From: Dissophora ornata
Lineage: Eukaryota > Mortierellomycota > Mortierellomycetes > Mortierellales > Mortierellaceae
Direction of reading: 5' to 3'
DNA length: 36,590 bases
NCBI GenBank assembly: GCA_025201705.1
Contig: MU616649.1
Location: forward strand, 31,629-68,218
The position numbers and the translations under genes are program-made. Under the pieces are notes generated by a model. It saw only the letters and a list, made by a program, of their open reading frames with translations. It was not told where the DNA came from and made no database searches. This document shows, piece after piece, positions 11,264 through 23,969 of the stretch; positions within the stretch are counted from its first letter, which is position 1, and the number at the start of each line of letters is the position of its first letter.

Positions 11264-11339
11264 ACCATGTCGTTTTTTCCTTCTAACTCCCATCACGCGA
11301 CTGACTTTTCTTTTTCCGTTTGATGCCTCTCTAATCAAT

Positions 11340-11345
11340 AATAAA
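11340..11345 (+). terminator. Polyadenylation signal AATAAA (Afi1-like gene)
   Basis: AATAAA lies 77 bp after the TAA at 11261-11263, in an A-rich context. Only about 55 bp separate it from the opposing signal of the helicase gene. Confidence 0.55.
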
Positions 11346-11399
11346 AACAAACATCCATTCATTTCATTCATTTGTAACGTCTACAACTGCTTCTCGCTA

Positions 11400-11405
11400 T
11401 TTATT
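11400..11405 (-). terminator. Polyadenylation signal AATAAA (helicase gene)
   Basis: The plus strand reads TTTATT, AATAAA on the minus strand, 33 bp past the stop at 11438. Cleavage 15-25 nt further would end the transcript near 11380, just short of the convergent neighbour's end. Confidence 0.55.
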
Positions 11406-11437
11406 ATTTTTCCCTCCACTCATATAGTACTTTCTAT

Positions 11438-14400
11438 TTATGCCGAAGCATTCATGACATCAAACTGGATGTCAACAGTCTGATCCAGTCCCAGATATCC
11501 ATCGCTGTACAAATGAATCTTCCACACATGTCTTCCTTCCCTCTTCGGCGCCACAAACTCCATCCTCGTCGTCACCTTGTTGATAAATCCACCCTGAGGA
11601 CCCGTTCGCATATTGACTCGCTTCAATGCCACCAACTCGTTGCCGAGAGCCTCAGGATCCTCCAACACCACCCACCACGACTCCCATTGCGGTTTCGGGA
11701 ATTTGGGGCAATGGACGCGTCCGTCGTAAGTAACTCCGGGGCGCTTGACACGATTAAGTTCCAGAGTGACCTTGTACGTGAGATCCGAAACGAGGAACGA
11801 TTTGATGCCGGTGTCGATGCTGGAAGACATGTCGAGTCTGGGGAGTTTCTGGACCACTTTCCAGATATCTTGGAGGTGAACAGGTCCTAGGGATTGGATG
11901 CGGGAAAAGTAGGACTTGACTTCGTGTTCGGACATGGAAGTGAGGTCAAAGAGACGCTCAACGACCTTGGCTGCCGCGGAGGGTTTCTTATTGTTGTTGT
12001 TGTTGTTGCGGCCTTGACGGCCAGGAGGTGCAGAAAGGATCGGGAGCATGTGCTTCTCCATGCGGGGCAATGTGAGGAGAGACTCATCTCTCCAGCGAGC
12101 CTGCTTAACCGACTGCAAAATGTTCATGATTGACAGGCATGGTTGCAACATGCCCTTCTCAGCTGTGATATCGATCATTGCCTATCAACATTCGAATGGA
12201 TATGGATAAGCACGAGGGCTCCCTTGACTGAGAAGCATAACAATGAGAAATAATCAATAACAAAATATAAGCACACATACCTGAAGAACACGAACAGACT
12301 GATCAAGGACAGAGACCGTATCCGTAATGAAATCCGCCACCGGCAGCTTCATCCTTTCAAAGTACGCCTGCAGCATCAAGAACGACTTTGCATGCGGGCT
12401 GTCATACGACATCGATGACTCTATCAGAAGCGGCAGCTCCTTCTCCAGCTCCTTATTCACAATATCCTCATTGTGTCGCACAGGCAGCTCCGAGTACTCT
12501 GTTGCACCACAGAGAATCATCAACAGATCTTCGTAACTCGAATCTGGTTTCAAGTGCTCCTGCAGATGACGGATGGTTGGATGCATCAGATAGTAGAACG
12601 AGCAAATCTTGCCCAACGACGTCGACTCAATCTCGAAATCTTCAACGACCTCCAAACAACTAGATCGCTCCAGGTTCGAGATCGACTTCTCGATCAGATC
12701 CGACAAGAAGGTGTTCACACCCAGCGGGGTCAGATCTTCAACACCATAGTAACTGGGGTTCATCTGCAGACGACGGTAAAAGTACGTCCAAGTCAGATAA
12801 TCCATTGCATCCTGCTTCGACTTGATCGTCCCTCCCACAATCTCTGCGTTTAGGTGGTCGTCCAGATGCAGGTGGAGACTCGACTCGACTGGGAAGGGTT
12901 CGTGCAAGAACTTTTTGTAAAAGTTTTTCTTGGCGTCATGGACAAAGATTCTGGCAACACCCTCCTGGTCGAACTGGGGACGACCAGCTCGTCCCATCAT
13001 CTGCAATACATCCGTGATTGGGAAATCGACGTACGTTCGGGTCTTGGCGTCATAGAACTCAGTACCCTTGATGACGACCAAATGCGCAGGGAAATTGACA
13101 CCCCAAGCCAAAGTACTGGTCGCGATCAGGATCTGGATCTTGGTGCTCACAAACAACTCTTCTACAAGCTTGCGATCACCTTCAGGCAGACCAGCATGAT
13201 GCAGACCAATACCGAATCCGAGTGCCAATCTCAAACTCGAGTCCTGGACCTTTGTGAGAAGGATCTCGAGATCATCTTCAGGCATATGAAGGAATCGTCT
13301 AGGATTATCCTCCATAGCGCAATATGCAATCAAGTCCTGAGCCGTGAGGCGGGTCTGACGACGCGAAGACACAAAGACGATGACGGGCTGGTTGGGCGAA
13401 TGAGTCTTGATAGCGGCATACGTCGGCTTGTTCATGGTCGCCATACGTGGACAGTAGTGCTTTCCGGGGAAACCGTCGATGTAGATCTCAAGAGGAACAG
13501 GACGAACAGAATGTCTAAAGTTGAAAAGGCCAACTTCCTGGATTCCGAGCCAATCCGCCAAATCATGAGCGTTGGCCAACGCGGTCGAGAGTCCCACCAG
13601 ACGAATCCGCTTCTTCAGCTGAGCGCCAATGTAGTTCATGCGCGAGACAATAACTTCTAGAATCGGACCACGATCGCCACCGAGCAAATGGATCTCATCG
13701 ATAATCACAAGAGACACCTTTTGGACATAGGGCCTTGTCTGCCAGTTACGACTGATACCGTCCCACTTTTCGGGCGTTGTAATGATAATATCGGCACTCT
13801 CGATCGATTTGATGTCAGGCGTGACATCTCCTGTCAACTCGACCAACTTCTTGTTCATGGGACCCACCAAACGAGCTGTCCAGTCCGTGACACGCTCGCG
13901 AACCAGGGCCTTCATCGGCGCAATGTAAACAACCTTGCTACCTGGTTGAGCTTTGAATGCCCACCACATCGCCAGCTCTGCAGCAACAGTCTTACCAGAT
14001 CCTGTAGGGGCACCGACAAGTGCGTTATGGCTGGTGTTGTACAACGTGTGGAAGATTTGAGTCTGGACGGGGTTGAAATGCGAGAAACGCTTCAAGCAAA
14101 TTTCTTCCAGGACTTCGTTGTGCAGCGCAGAGACTGGCAGCGGTTGCAAGTCCAGAAGATCTGTATGGGGTGGGTAAAGTTCTGGAAGGATCAGGTGCTT
14201 GAAAGAGATCGCATGCACAGACTCAGCTCCAATCCACTTGTCTGAAATAGCTCGGACGAAGATCTGAGGCGGCAGTGGCTCGATCACTGGAATCGTAAAC
14301 GTGATCACTTGAGGCTGACCCAATTGTCTACGCGATAACAGGAAGTACTCCGAATGGAGAATTTCAGTGTTGTTCGAATCCTCAACCCAGATCCACCAAG

Positions 14401-15781
14401 GTTCGTTGAAGCCGTGGATACGATCGTTCCATACAAAGTCTGGAGTAATCGTCAGAGCGACACGAAGGACGTTTCGGGTAATAGGCGCAACTTGAGCATC
14501 CATCTGCAGGACTGGGAATTGGTCCACACACTTGGAGATGGTTTCGCCCATTCTGTGGAACCGAACCAGCTCTCCGAGCTCATTAACGGTCATCTCACGC
14601 ATATCTTCAATACTTGGTGGGTAGGTACGAGCCTCCAATTTGGTAATGATATCGCGAGGGAGGCCAAATTGGGCGAGGGGGTGTTCGAATGACCACATCT
14701 TCTTGTCGACAGACTTGCCGAGAGACAGGAGAACGTTTGCAACAGGTCCCCAGCTTCGGTTCAAGGCGATTTCAAAGAGAGCGCGAATAATACGCGAAGC
14801 ATTCTGAGCAACATAGGCACTATCGGAGACGAGGGCAAAATCCTCGAGTGGAGCCTGCGTGATAGCGGCCTGAAGCAAAATATTGACCTTGGATGGCGAG
14901 GCATCCAAACCACCCTATTTGTCAAGCAAAGCATGCATACATTAGTTTTCTATCACAACGATTACCAATGTAAATCTTTGCCGTTTTTGTTTGGTTACGT
15001 TCATCGACATCAGCTTACCTTCACATCACATGGACAGGCTTGCTCCAAAAGTTTGCCCAACTCAGATTGCTCATTGTCTCTAGACTTGACGTTCGCAAAC
15101 TCAGTACTCCTGCTGACCATTGCCAGAACATCCGCTTCCGTCATACGAGGCTTCATAAGGCTGTTGTAAGTGTTGACACTGTTATACGAGACGTAGTAGT
15201 TCGAAGCGATGCGTCCCAAATCCTTGGGTGTGAGGTAACCAGTGTTCTCGTCGTAGATGATCATTTGAGCCTTGTGCAAATTCTTAGCGGCAGCAATAAT
15301 GATATCTCGACGCTTTTTGCCCAGGAGCGGATCCTCTGCCGGCTCGGAGTGATCCATTCCATAGACGAGAGGATTCTTACGCATGCGCACGTACAGATAT
15401 GTGTAACTGAGCCAGGTCACGGCTTCGTCCACGTTAGTGATCGTTCCGAGTGAGAGTTCTGCATTCAAGTTATCGACCATACTCTCAATAAACCTCGACT
15501 CGATGGGGAGCTGCTGGGTGATGAGCGCGACGTAATGATTGAGTTTGTCCTGGGTTGTCAAGATGAAACCAACACCATGTGTCTCGTACTGGGGACGACC
15601 GGCACGACCGAAAATCTGCATCACATCCAGAATCGACAAATCGACAAACGCACCCTTCTGCGTGTTGTAAACCTGCGTTCCTTTGATAACGACGGCATAT
15701 GCGGGCAAGTTGACACCCCAAGCGAGTGTGGCAGTACAGCAAAGAACCTAAATGATCCAAACAATAATTCCCTTAGTACTC

Positions 15782-15812
<31 letters not shown>

Positions 15813-18589
15813 TGGTTGAACACGGTGATAGCTGAGATCCTTACCCTAATCAGTCCGTCTGCAAACATCTTCTCGGTAAGTGTGCGGTCTGCCCTGAGCA
15901 TTCCTGCATGATGGATACCAAATCCATACTGGAACAGCTCTTTCATCTCTCTGTTCTTGGATTTCGCCAAATCTTTCTTCCTGAGGTCATATTGTGGGTC
16001 ATTCGACGTGTCAAAGAAAATCAGCTCGTCCTCGTCGCTGGCCTTTTGCTTCAGTGTTTGAGCTGTCTTGACAGTGTCCTTGCGGGCATGCACAAACACC
16101 ATGACCTGATGACCCTGCTTCACCAAATCCGAAACCTTGTCGTAGCAGGTCTGATCCAATCCTCGAGTGTACTGTGAAGAACCATACTTTCCACGAACGC
16201 CGCAAAAGTGCTGTTCCAGTGGCACAGGTCGGAATCCAGCATCGAAGAAAAACAGACCCTGATACGGGTTTACACGCAAGAACGACGCCACATCCACATA
16301 ATTTGGAAGCGTAGCGGACAGGCCCACAATACGGATCATCGACTGCGAGGTCTCGACCTGCCGCAAGGTGCGCGCCACAATACTCTCCAGGACCGCACCA
16401 CGCTCGTCATGCAACAAATGCACCTCATCAATAATCAACAACCGGACCTTCTGCGCCAGCTCGACATCTCCGGTACTCTTACGAGTGACCACGTCCCATT
16501 TCTCGGGTGTAGTGACAATGATCTGCGTGTTGGCAATCTCAGTCTTGGTCAGCTGCATGTCTCCTGTTAATTCGCGGACTTCGATTCCAAGCCATTTGAG
16601 ACGGGAACTGAATTTGCGCACGATTTCAGCAGCGAGGGCTTTCATAGGCGCGACAAAGACGATCTTGAAGTCATTCTTGGCCACGACATACTCTTTGGGA
16701 TCAATACCAGGGCGAGGTGTTGGTGTGCAATGCTGGTTCAGTGTCCTCAAAATCGTGAGCAGGGACACATCGGTTTTACCCTGAAAGCATACAAAAAAAC
16801 AAGGATATATATAAGCAAGTGGGCGGCGATCCTTAGAGCGGTGTTATTTGTTGTGTATGAACATCCTTAAACTTACAGCTCCAGTGGGTGCGCACATGAG
16901 GATGTTCTCGTTAGTTTCATACGCGACGGGGTATACGATGGATTGGATACGGTTAAGGGAGCTGTACGCCTTAAAAGTAGTGCTGCAGAGGGTGTCCATG
17001 TCTTCGATCATGATAACCTTCTCAGTGTCACGACGAGGAGCTTGCTTCGCGATAGGAATAGTGATCTCCTCGTAGTCCTATAGTGCATTATAATACGTTG
17101 TGCGGGTTAGCCACAGTCATTCAACTGCAACGATGTGCCTTAAGACGCTGTCTGTCATACATACCTTTTCGTCGATGCGCTCAGCACCGGGAGGAAGAGC
17201 GAAGCTCTTGCCAATGGCTGACAGCATATTACCACCCTTGGTCGACTGGTAGACGTGAGGGTAGTCTGGACCGCCAAAGTTTGTTTTCTGTAATTATATC
17301 AGAACGGGAAGGAAATCGTTAGGCTCCATTACATCGACCACAAAACAATTCTCACTCAAAGTATCGTTCGGATGCGGACATACCTGCTGAGAGCTGGCAA
17401 GAGGCATGGAGGCATTGTTGCGCAACTGCTCCTCGCGAGCCCTGCGCAGATCCTCCTGGTCAAATCCAAGAATTGCAGAAGAGAGTGCGGCCTCGTCCTC
17501 TTCATCTCGTCCACCATGCTTCCTGCGCTCTTTTCGTGCCAACTTGGCTGCCAGTTTTTCATCCTCGGTTTGAACTGTGAAACTGAGTCCCATAGGTGTC
17601 CGATTGTTGTCGTGGCGATCGTGCCTGTTGTTCTTTGAAAGCTCGGCATCGGGGTTATAATTCGACTGCGCCATAACATTGTCCACAATCGTCCGTCGGT
17701 TCGTCAAAAGAGCCGTGATGAACTCAAAGTTCTCGAATCCCAAGAGATCCACCAAGTTGATCTGAATGTCATCATCTAGGACGATCAAATCATGCTGTCA
17801 GCAACATCCTCGCTGAAAAGACCAGTTTCAGTCGACAAAGATGAGAACACAGCGCTTCTTACCAGGCTTGTCAGATCGAAGGATCGTAAAGATATCAATT
17901 GAGAGCCTCTTCGAGGTCATATCCGTACTTGGGTCGCCAAACGCCTCTAAATGGGCGGTACACTGGTTGATCAACCAAACGCGATCATAAGCCATGCTTG
18001 ATAGCGAACTGGAATGACTATCCGATCCGTGAATCTTCTGGTCCCCATAAACTCTTGGTGGCAACAGAGGCGCCACTGCACCATACTCTGGCAATTGATC
18101 ACCGGACTGACCCCGATCAAGATCGCTGTGGTGGTTGACAAGCGAGTCCGTATCAGAGATCGTCTCCGTGTCATCGCTATCATACATTATGGGCCAGATT
18201 GGCGCCTTGTAGGTATACCCAGCATCCTCCATGCCATACTCGACCTCCTCTTCTAGAGGAGGGAAATCGGCGCTGGAGAGCAGCTGCTGTTGTTGCCGTT
18301 CGCGTCTGCTGGCCAGCATAGCTTTGAAGTCGAGGATATTACGTTTCCATTCTTCGTGCACTTTATCCAAGGCGCGCACGACGACCTTGCTCTCGTCCTC
18401 ATCGTCGTCATCCTCGCTGTCGCTATGTGTGCTGGCGGTGGCGGAAACTGTAGCATTGGCGTTATCCGCAGTATTGTCAGAGTTTTGCTGCTGCTGGTTG
18501 CTGGACGCGTGAGAGTGGCTCTTGAGACCCTTGCTTGGGTGGGTCATTCGAAGAATATTGGCCAAGTGAAAGCCTTCGAGATCCGCCAT
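11438..18589 (-). CDS. SLH1: Slh1/ASCC3-type double-cassette Ski2-like RNA helicase, 2161 aa, 8 exons
   Basis: Minus-strand exons: 18589-17863, 17775-17384, 17287-17165, 17077-16877, 16780-15845, 15747-15019, 14914-12281, 12181-11438. There are two helicase-Sec63 cassettes. Cassette 1 has Walker A APTGA|GKTD at about residues 477-484 and DEVH at 599-602. Cassette 2 has GAPTGSGKT at 1337-1345, DEIH at 1442-1445 and GLSTALANA in place of the SAT motif, as in ASCC3. [12 protein letters not shown] is motif VI. The C-terminal exon is the last Sec63/FN3-like part. Length and the N-terminal [11 protein letters not shown] segment favour ASCC3/Slh1 (RQT complex, which splits collided ribosomes in translation quality control) over Brr2, the nearest alternative. 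The N-terminus (residues 25-170) is acidic and Ser/Gln-rich. Intron 3 splits Walker A. All introns are GT-AG, 87-104 bp. Confidence 0.94.
15748..15844 (-). other. Helicase intron 5 containing a T29 run
   Basis: In this 97-bp GT-AG intron, 29 bases (15782-15810) are a single T run on the transcript strand, followed by ACTAA-type branch-point sequence and TTTAG. The run is 30% of the intron. Confidence 0.85.
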
Positions 18590-18896
18590 GGCTGATGTTG
18601 TTTTCCGTTGATTGTAGCTTTGAGCGAATGCCAGTGCTTGAGAGGAGAAAGAAGAAGCGCAGAAGGAGTGACGAGGTAGAAAGAGAGTGCTGTGAGCAAA
18701 GTAAAAAAAGGTACTGCGTGAAAAAAAACCCCCGCTGAAACTCTACTGGATCTCGTTGGATCCCATTGGACTTTTTGTGTGAACTGTAACACTGCGCCGC
18801 AGACCTCTGACATTATCGATTAAGAGAGGTTTCTGCGGCGACCCTTGATCAGCACCGCGCTCCTCCCCTCGTTGTCGCTCTTCGCCAACGCAATTA
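18590..18896. promoter_or_regulatory. 307-bp divergent promoter between the helicase and IBtk-like genes
   Basis: The two start codons face away from each other across 307 bp, so this segment must carry both promoters and leaders. It contains an imperfect hairpin (18795-18808 with 18825-18840) with ATCGAT in its loop. No clear TATA box is seen. Confidence 0.7.
18795..18840. repeat. Inverted repeat in the divergent promoter
   Basis: The left arm CGCCGCAGACCTCT pairs with AGAGG-TT-TCTGCGGCG: 14 base pairs with a 2-nt bulge and a 16-nt loop. It ends 56 bp before the IBtk-like start codon, so it may form in the 5' leader RNA. Confidence 0.65.
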
Positions 18897-21800
18897 ATGT
18901 CGACGCAACATGCAGCACTGAACCCCAAGACACTTGCCTACAAGGCCCATTCGAACACAACAACAACCCTAATGACCAACGACGACGATGTCAACTGCAA
19001 GGACCTCGACGGCAGAACACCCCTGCACCGTGCCGTCGTCACCAACAATCTCGACCAGGTCAGGACTCTCCTAAAACATCCCAAAATTGATGTCAATCTC
19101 AAGGATCTCGAGTCTGGTTGGACAGCCCTTCATAGGTGAGTGCAATGTCGCTCTTGGGCATGAGAAGGACAGGGTTCGATTACTACAAAAGAATACTTAA
19201 TATCATTGGCCATGTCAACCGGAATGCTAGGGCTCTCTATCTCGGACACCTGAGGATCGCAATCCTCTTGATCCAGCACAAGGACATCAATATGGCCATC
19301 GAGGTAGGGCGGAGAACGTGGACCTCAGAGATGCAGGAAATGCGCAGTTGCTCTTCGAAGGAGCTGGTTGACAGACACTCATCACTTTCGATCCACTGAC
19401 GTAGGACAAGGACAGGAACACTGCTGTTGATATCTGCCAGGCAACATTACCTGTATCACTCAAGAAAGGGCCTTGCCCAGCTGATGCCCTCTACACCTGG
19501 GGATCCAACTCTAACTTCACCCTCGGACACAACGACGGCGATGACAGAAAGATCCCGGAGCTTGTAAAATTCCCTTATCAGACCAACACCATCACTTTTC
19601 CAAGAGCAAAGTCTGCCAAACCGACTCTCCTCCAGCTTTCGATGAGCAAGTTCCACACAGCCATCTCCACATCTGAGCCAGGATTCACAGCCAAGCTTTG
19701 GGGATTTGGAACGAATGGAAGACTCGGAACTGAGAGAAAGATGCAGCTCAGTCCGGCACCAGTGTCTGGAATCTCGGGCAATGTTGTGTTTACTGCCTTA
19801 GGACGAGACCATACGATCTTGGTCACTGCCAAAGGCGAGGTCTACACTCTTGGAAACAACAAATACGGGCAGCTCGGATATTCACTTGAGATCCCCAAAA
19901 ATGGCCAGGATCCAATTCAGTACTCACCTAAAAGGGTAGTCCTCAACATTGCAAGACTTGCAATCGTGGGCGCTGCGGCGTCCAAATGGCACACAGTTAT
20001 CCATACCAACAACGAACTATTCACATTCGGATTTAATTATGGACAGCTCGGATATGAACGTAAGGGCGATGTCCAACTAGGGCCTCGAAAGGTTGCTTCG
20101 ATTCCATCGGGTCTGATCATGCAAGTGGCAGCGTCCGACTCGGCCACAGCATGCCTAATGTCCTCAAACGATGTCATTGTCTTTCACAAGTATGCGTATC
20201 ATAAGGTGTCCTTTTCACTCTTCCCCTATCCAGACTGGTTCTCGAATATGATGATGGGGTCAGTCTTGAACGAGAACCGCCCTAGCAAAATTGCCTGCTC
20301 TGAAAACAAGTTTGGAATGATGACTGGGTGGGGTGATATCCACGTTTGGAGCTACCCAGAAGTGGATGCAGCTGTTACTCTCGGATCGTTGCCTCCAAAC
20401 CACTCCATTCCGTTCTCTTCAACGTCAGTGGAGAAGCCTAGGCGAGTTTGGACGTATGGTGGAGAGCGGACACATGCTATTGACTTTGCACTGGGCCAGA
20501 ACGGGTCGGTCATCATGTTGACAAAAGGAGGACACGTCTATATCGGCACCAATAAGGGCAACTCTTTCGGCCGAAATGTCAAGTGGCAAAGGTAAGAACC
20601 CCCCTACCTCCAAGAATTTCATCGAACGAGCCTTCGCCTCGGACTGCGTGATTGATGTTACTTGTCGATACATGTGTTCTATAGGATACCTCATCTCGAT
20701 CGCGTCGTGCAAGTGTGCGCTAACCCGAGCGGTACCTGGGCAGCCATGCGATCGGAATCAACATTGACCCCGGTGTTTGTGCGGCCAGGATGTATTAGTT
20801 CTAATCTGGAGCAGTCTCTCTCGCAATTTCACATGTACCGAAACAATGAAAAGAACTGGGCTGAGAGTAAGATAGTGGATGACGACGACGACGATGACGA
20901 CGATAGTAAGGTTGTGGCGGATCCGTGGAGAATCGATATCCATGGCTGGCAGGATATTGAGAAGAGCTGGGACTACGATGTCGTTCCTCTGCTGGATCTG
21001 ACGACCAAACTCACCAATAACACTGGAACTTCAGTGTCTGGAAGCCACTTGTTCGATGTGGAACTCCAGGCTGGAAAGAGAGTTCTTGGAGCACATAGGA
21101 TAATTCTCGCTGCGAGAAGTCCAGTATTCCAACGGGCTTTTGTTGATACACCTCAATCAAAAACAAACCTAGCATCGCTTGTGACGATAGTCCCCAACAC
21201 ATTCGGATCCGCAGGACGAAGTCTGTACACAGTTCTACTAAGGGTTGAGTTCACGACGGCAGTGCTTCTTCTCCAGTTCCTCTACAGTGACCGCTTCGAC
21301 CCTTTCTGGGACGCGTTGGATCTGCCCAAGACCATCAAACATTACGCCCTCAAAGTTCGTCAGGAACTTTACCATCTGTCTCTGGAGCTCTCGTTACCGA
21401 CCTTGCAAGCCGCTCTTCAGTATTCGTTCACCCATGTTTGCAGTGTTAGTCTTTCAAAGAACATGGGCCAGGTGATACGGGATCCAGCCAAGTTCCAGAG
21501 TTTGGCTGACGTACGGCTGCTACTCAAAGATGGAGCTTCGATGGACCTACATCAGATGGTTTTAGGACACCGGTCACCGTTCTTTAATGCCATGCTCGTT
21601 AGAACGGACGAATGGGTCCGCTCAAGGCAAGGTCAGAGACGTTTACCGGGCACAGGTGGAGAGGTTAATGACAGTATTCTTGAGGTGGATATGAAGCATA
21701 TGGATCTGGAAGCCATGACGTTAGCAGTGAAGTATATATACACCGACTGTGGTCCAGAAATGTTCAACGACACTGGTAAGTAGCCTGTGCTATGAGTGAC

Positions 21801-23969
21801 ACTTAGTAACGATGACTCTTCGGCTGCTGACCACCGTTCTTTTATGTCTTTTTATGGTTTTCAGAGAAGGATGAAATGGACGACCTCATCCGGCTAGTTA
21901 TGGACGTCCTTCAGATCGCCGATGAGCTGCTCATAGATCGACTAAAGGAAATTTGCGAAAATGTTCTTGGCGAGCAAGGTACAATTTTATATTTTACTGC
22001 TGGCGCCCTCATTTAAAGCTGTCAATTCGGTGGAAGAACTGCAATGGTAACCGTCGTGCCTTCAGTTCGTGCAAAGACCGTAGTCACCTTCTTAGAGTTT
22101 TCAGTGATGTACGCAGCGGACTCCTTGAAAGCGACATGCATTGACTATCTCTGCCACAATATCGAGATGGCTCTAGATCAGAGGTATGAACCAAGCTCTC
22201 ATAATATTCTTGATGCCGTTGCTCATGCCTTCTCATAAGTATCGCTAACGCGTCTATGCATTGTGCCTATGACTGTAGATGGCTGCAAGGCGTGGACGAT
22301 GACATCGTGACATTGGTTGAGCAGGCACTGGTGGACAAACAGGACGCGTTTATGCCATTTGTTAGATCTGGACGACACCTTCCAGATCCAGCCGCAGTCG
22401 AGGAGATGAGCGAGGCCATCAAAATGCGAGGATTCCGATTCTACAAGCCATGGGGATTATACTATGACAGACTGGATGTGTCAAAAGTCACCCAAAATAG
22501 CCAAGGGCGTGAGTCTGAACAAGGTCCCTCCGCCACGCGCTCAGCTTCTGTCACAACATTCCCGGACTCGATGACACCGCCACCTTCTCCTCCCGTACCA
22601 TTGCTATCGGTGTCTGCGCGGTCGCTTTCAGCATCCTCGTTACGTGCCGAGTCAAAAGCTACAGGTGCATCTGAAGATCGTTTCGTGCTTGGTCAAAAAC
22701 TTGAGAGATCAGGATCTGACTCAAATACAGAGAATATCCTGGAATGGCCCATGCTTTCGGATAAACTTGTTACTGATGCAAGAGATATCCCAGCCTTATC
22801 ACGCAGGAAGACCAGCTGGGATCAGGTTCCTGGTGTAGAGAGTTCACAGCTCACATGTGATGACCAAGAGAATGGCGCAAGCGAAGGACCATCCAAACCG
22901 TCCTTGCGTGAGATTTTGGAACATGAGCAACGTCAAGGTCAGGCAAATGTTAAGGCGGCCGCGGCCCTCACACCTTCGACCACTCAAAAGACGAGCAAAT
23001 TGTCTCAAAAGGAGCGTCGGAAACTTCTCCTGCAGCAGCAGCAAGGAGCACCATCATCATCCGAGCTACCACAAACTACGCCAACACCAGCTGCAGCGTG
23101 GGCGAAAGTGCCTTCTGCTAATGTACTGGATCTGAACCTTCCAGGAGGTGTGAACGAATCGAACACGCCGAGACGACAAAGCTCGTTGGGAGGAAATATT
23201 ATTGCTGGTATGCCACCGATTGGAACACCGTCATTGCTCGATATTCAGCAGAGCGAGTTGGCGCTTTTCAGAACTCAGCCAAAGGAGGTTCCGCGCGTTG
23301 CCATCGCGACTTCGAAGCCAGTAAAGGAGACAATGTAAGAGACATGAATTGCTATTTGAACCAACTTGACTATCTGCTTCAAGTACATCCGTAATTAATT
23401 CTAATGTCTTTTCTCTTGAATTTTGCAGGCGACTAGGTGGGTCTGAGAGAACATTCTCAGAGGCGCCTTGGAGATTGGATGCAATCCCGGAGCCCTTGCG
23501 AGCCGTAACCAGGCACCAAAGCCAGATGTACCCCAAGCTTGAGTCCAGCAGCCATAGCTATGCCCCATCCACAGGACCGACAACCTCGCCTTCACTAGGC
23601 CCTGCGCGAGCCAACCTGCCGTCAACCACGTCATCGTTGTCGAATGGAGCCTCGGTTGATCTTGTTGCTGCTACTTCAGGCACGCCGACCTTGACCGCCA
23701 TGGCCTTCTCTGCCTCTGGAATGTCAGTTCTGACAGGCTCTGCGTCTGCGTCGTCACTGTCGTCGTTCGCGATTATCCAAAATCAGCAGTTGCGGGACCG
23801 CAATATGTTGTTGAAGGCGCGGCACCACAAGAAGAGTCTGTACCAGATCCAGATTGAAGAACAGGCACTGAGCCAGATCCAGAGCATGAATCTTGAGCGA
23901 GTGCGAGCAAAAGCTGCGGAAGGCACGGGCGAGTGGTTCACTTGTAAGATTGGGCAGCAGTATTATTGA
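18897..23969 (+). CDS. IBtk-like ankyrin-RCC1-BTB-BTB protein, 1472 aa, 8 exons
   Basis: Exons: 18897-19135, 19231-19303, 19405-20591, 20685-21775, 21865-21978, 22066-22183, 22279-23334, 23429-23969. Ankyrin repeats (residues about 30-110, with DGRTPLHRAV and GWTALHRAL) are followed by an RCC1-like propeller (about 125-500; ALYTWGSNSN, KLWGFGTNGRLG, VYTLGNNKYGQLGY, LFTFGFNYGQLGY). BTB1 starts near residue 620 (HLFDVELQ) and BTB2 near 772 (LADVRLLLKDG). The C-terminal 500 residues are Ser/Pro/Thr/Gln-rich and look disordered. This order is that of animal 'inhibitor of Bruton tyrosine kinase', a Cul3 substrate adaptor; fungi lack BTK, so only a scaffold or ubiquitin-ligase role is inferred. A nine-Asp run encoded by GAY repeats lies at about 20877-20903. 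All introns are GT-AG, 87-101 bp. The very C-terminus may be altered by one further splice near 23944. Confidence 0.88.

Noticed and set aside
12854..13660. Long plus-strand frame of 268 codons
   Set aside because: It is the antisense shadow of helicase exon 7, whose motifs fix the minus strand as coding.
11438..18589. Assignment of the helicase as spliceosomal Brr2
   Set aside because: The two-cassette plan is shared, but the second cassette keeps an intact GSGKT/DEIH with GLSTALANA, and the N-terminus matches ASCC3/Slh1.
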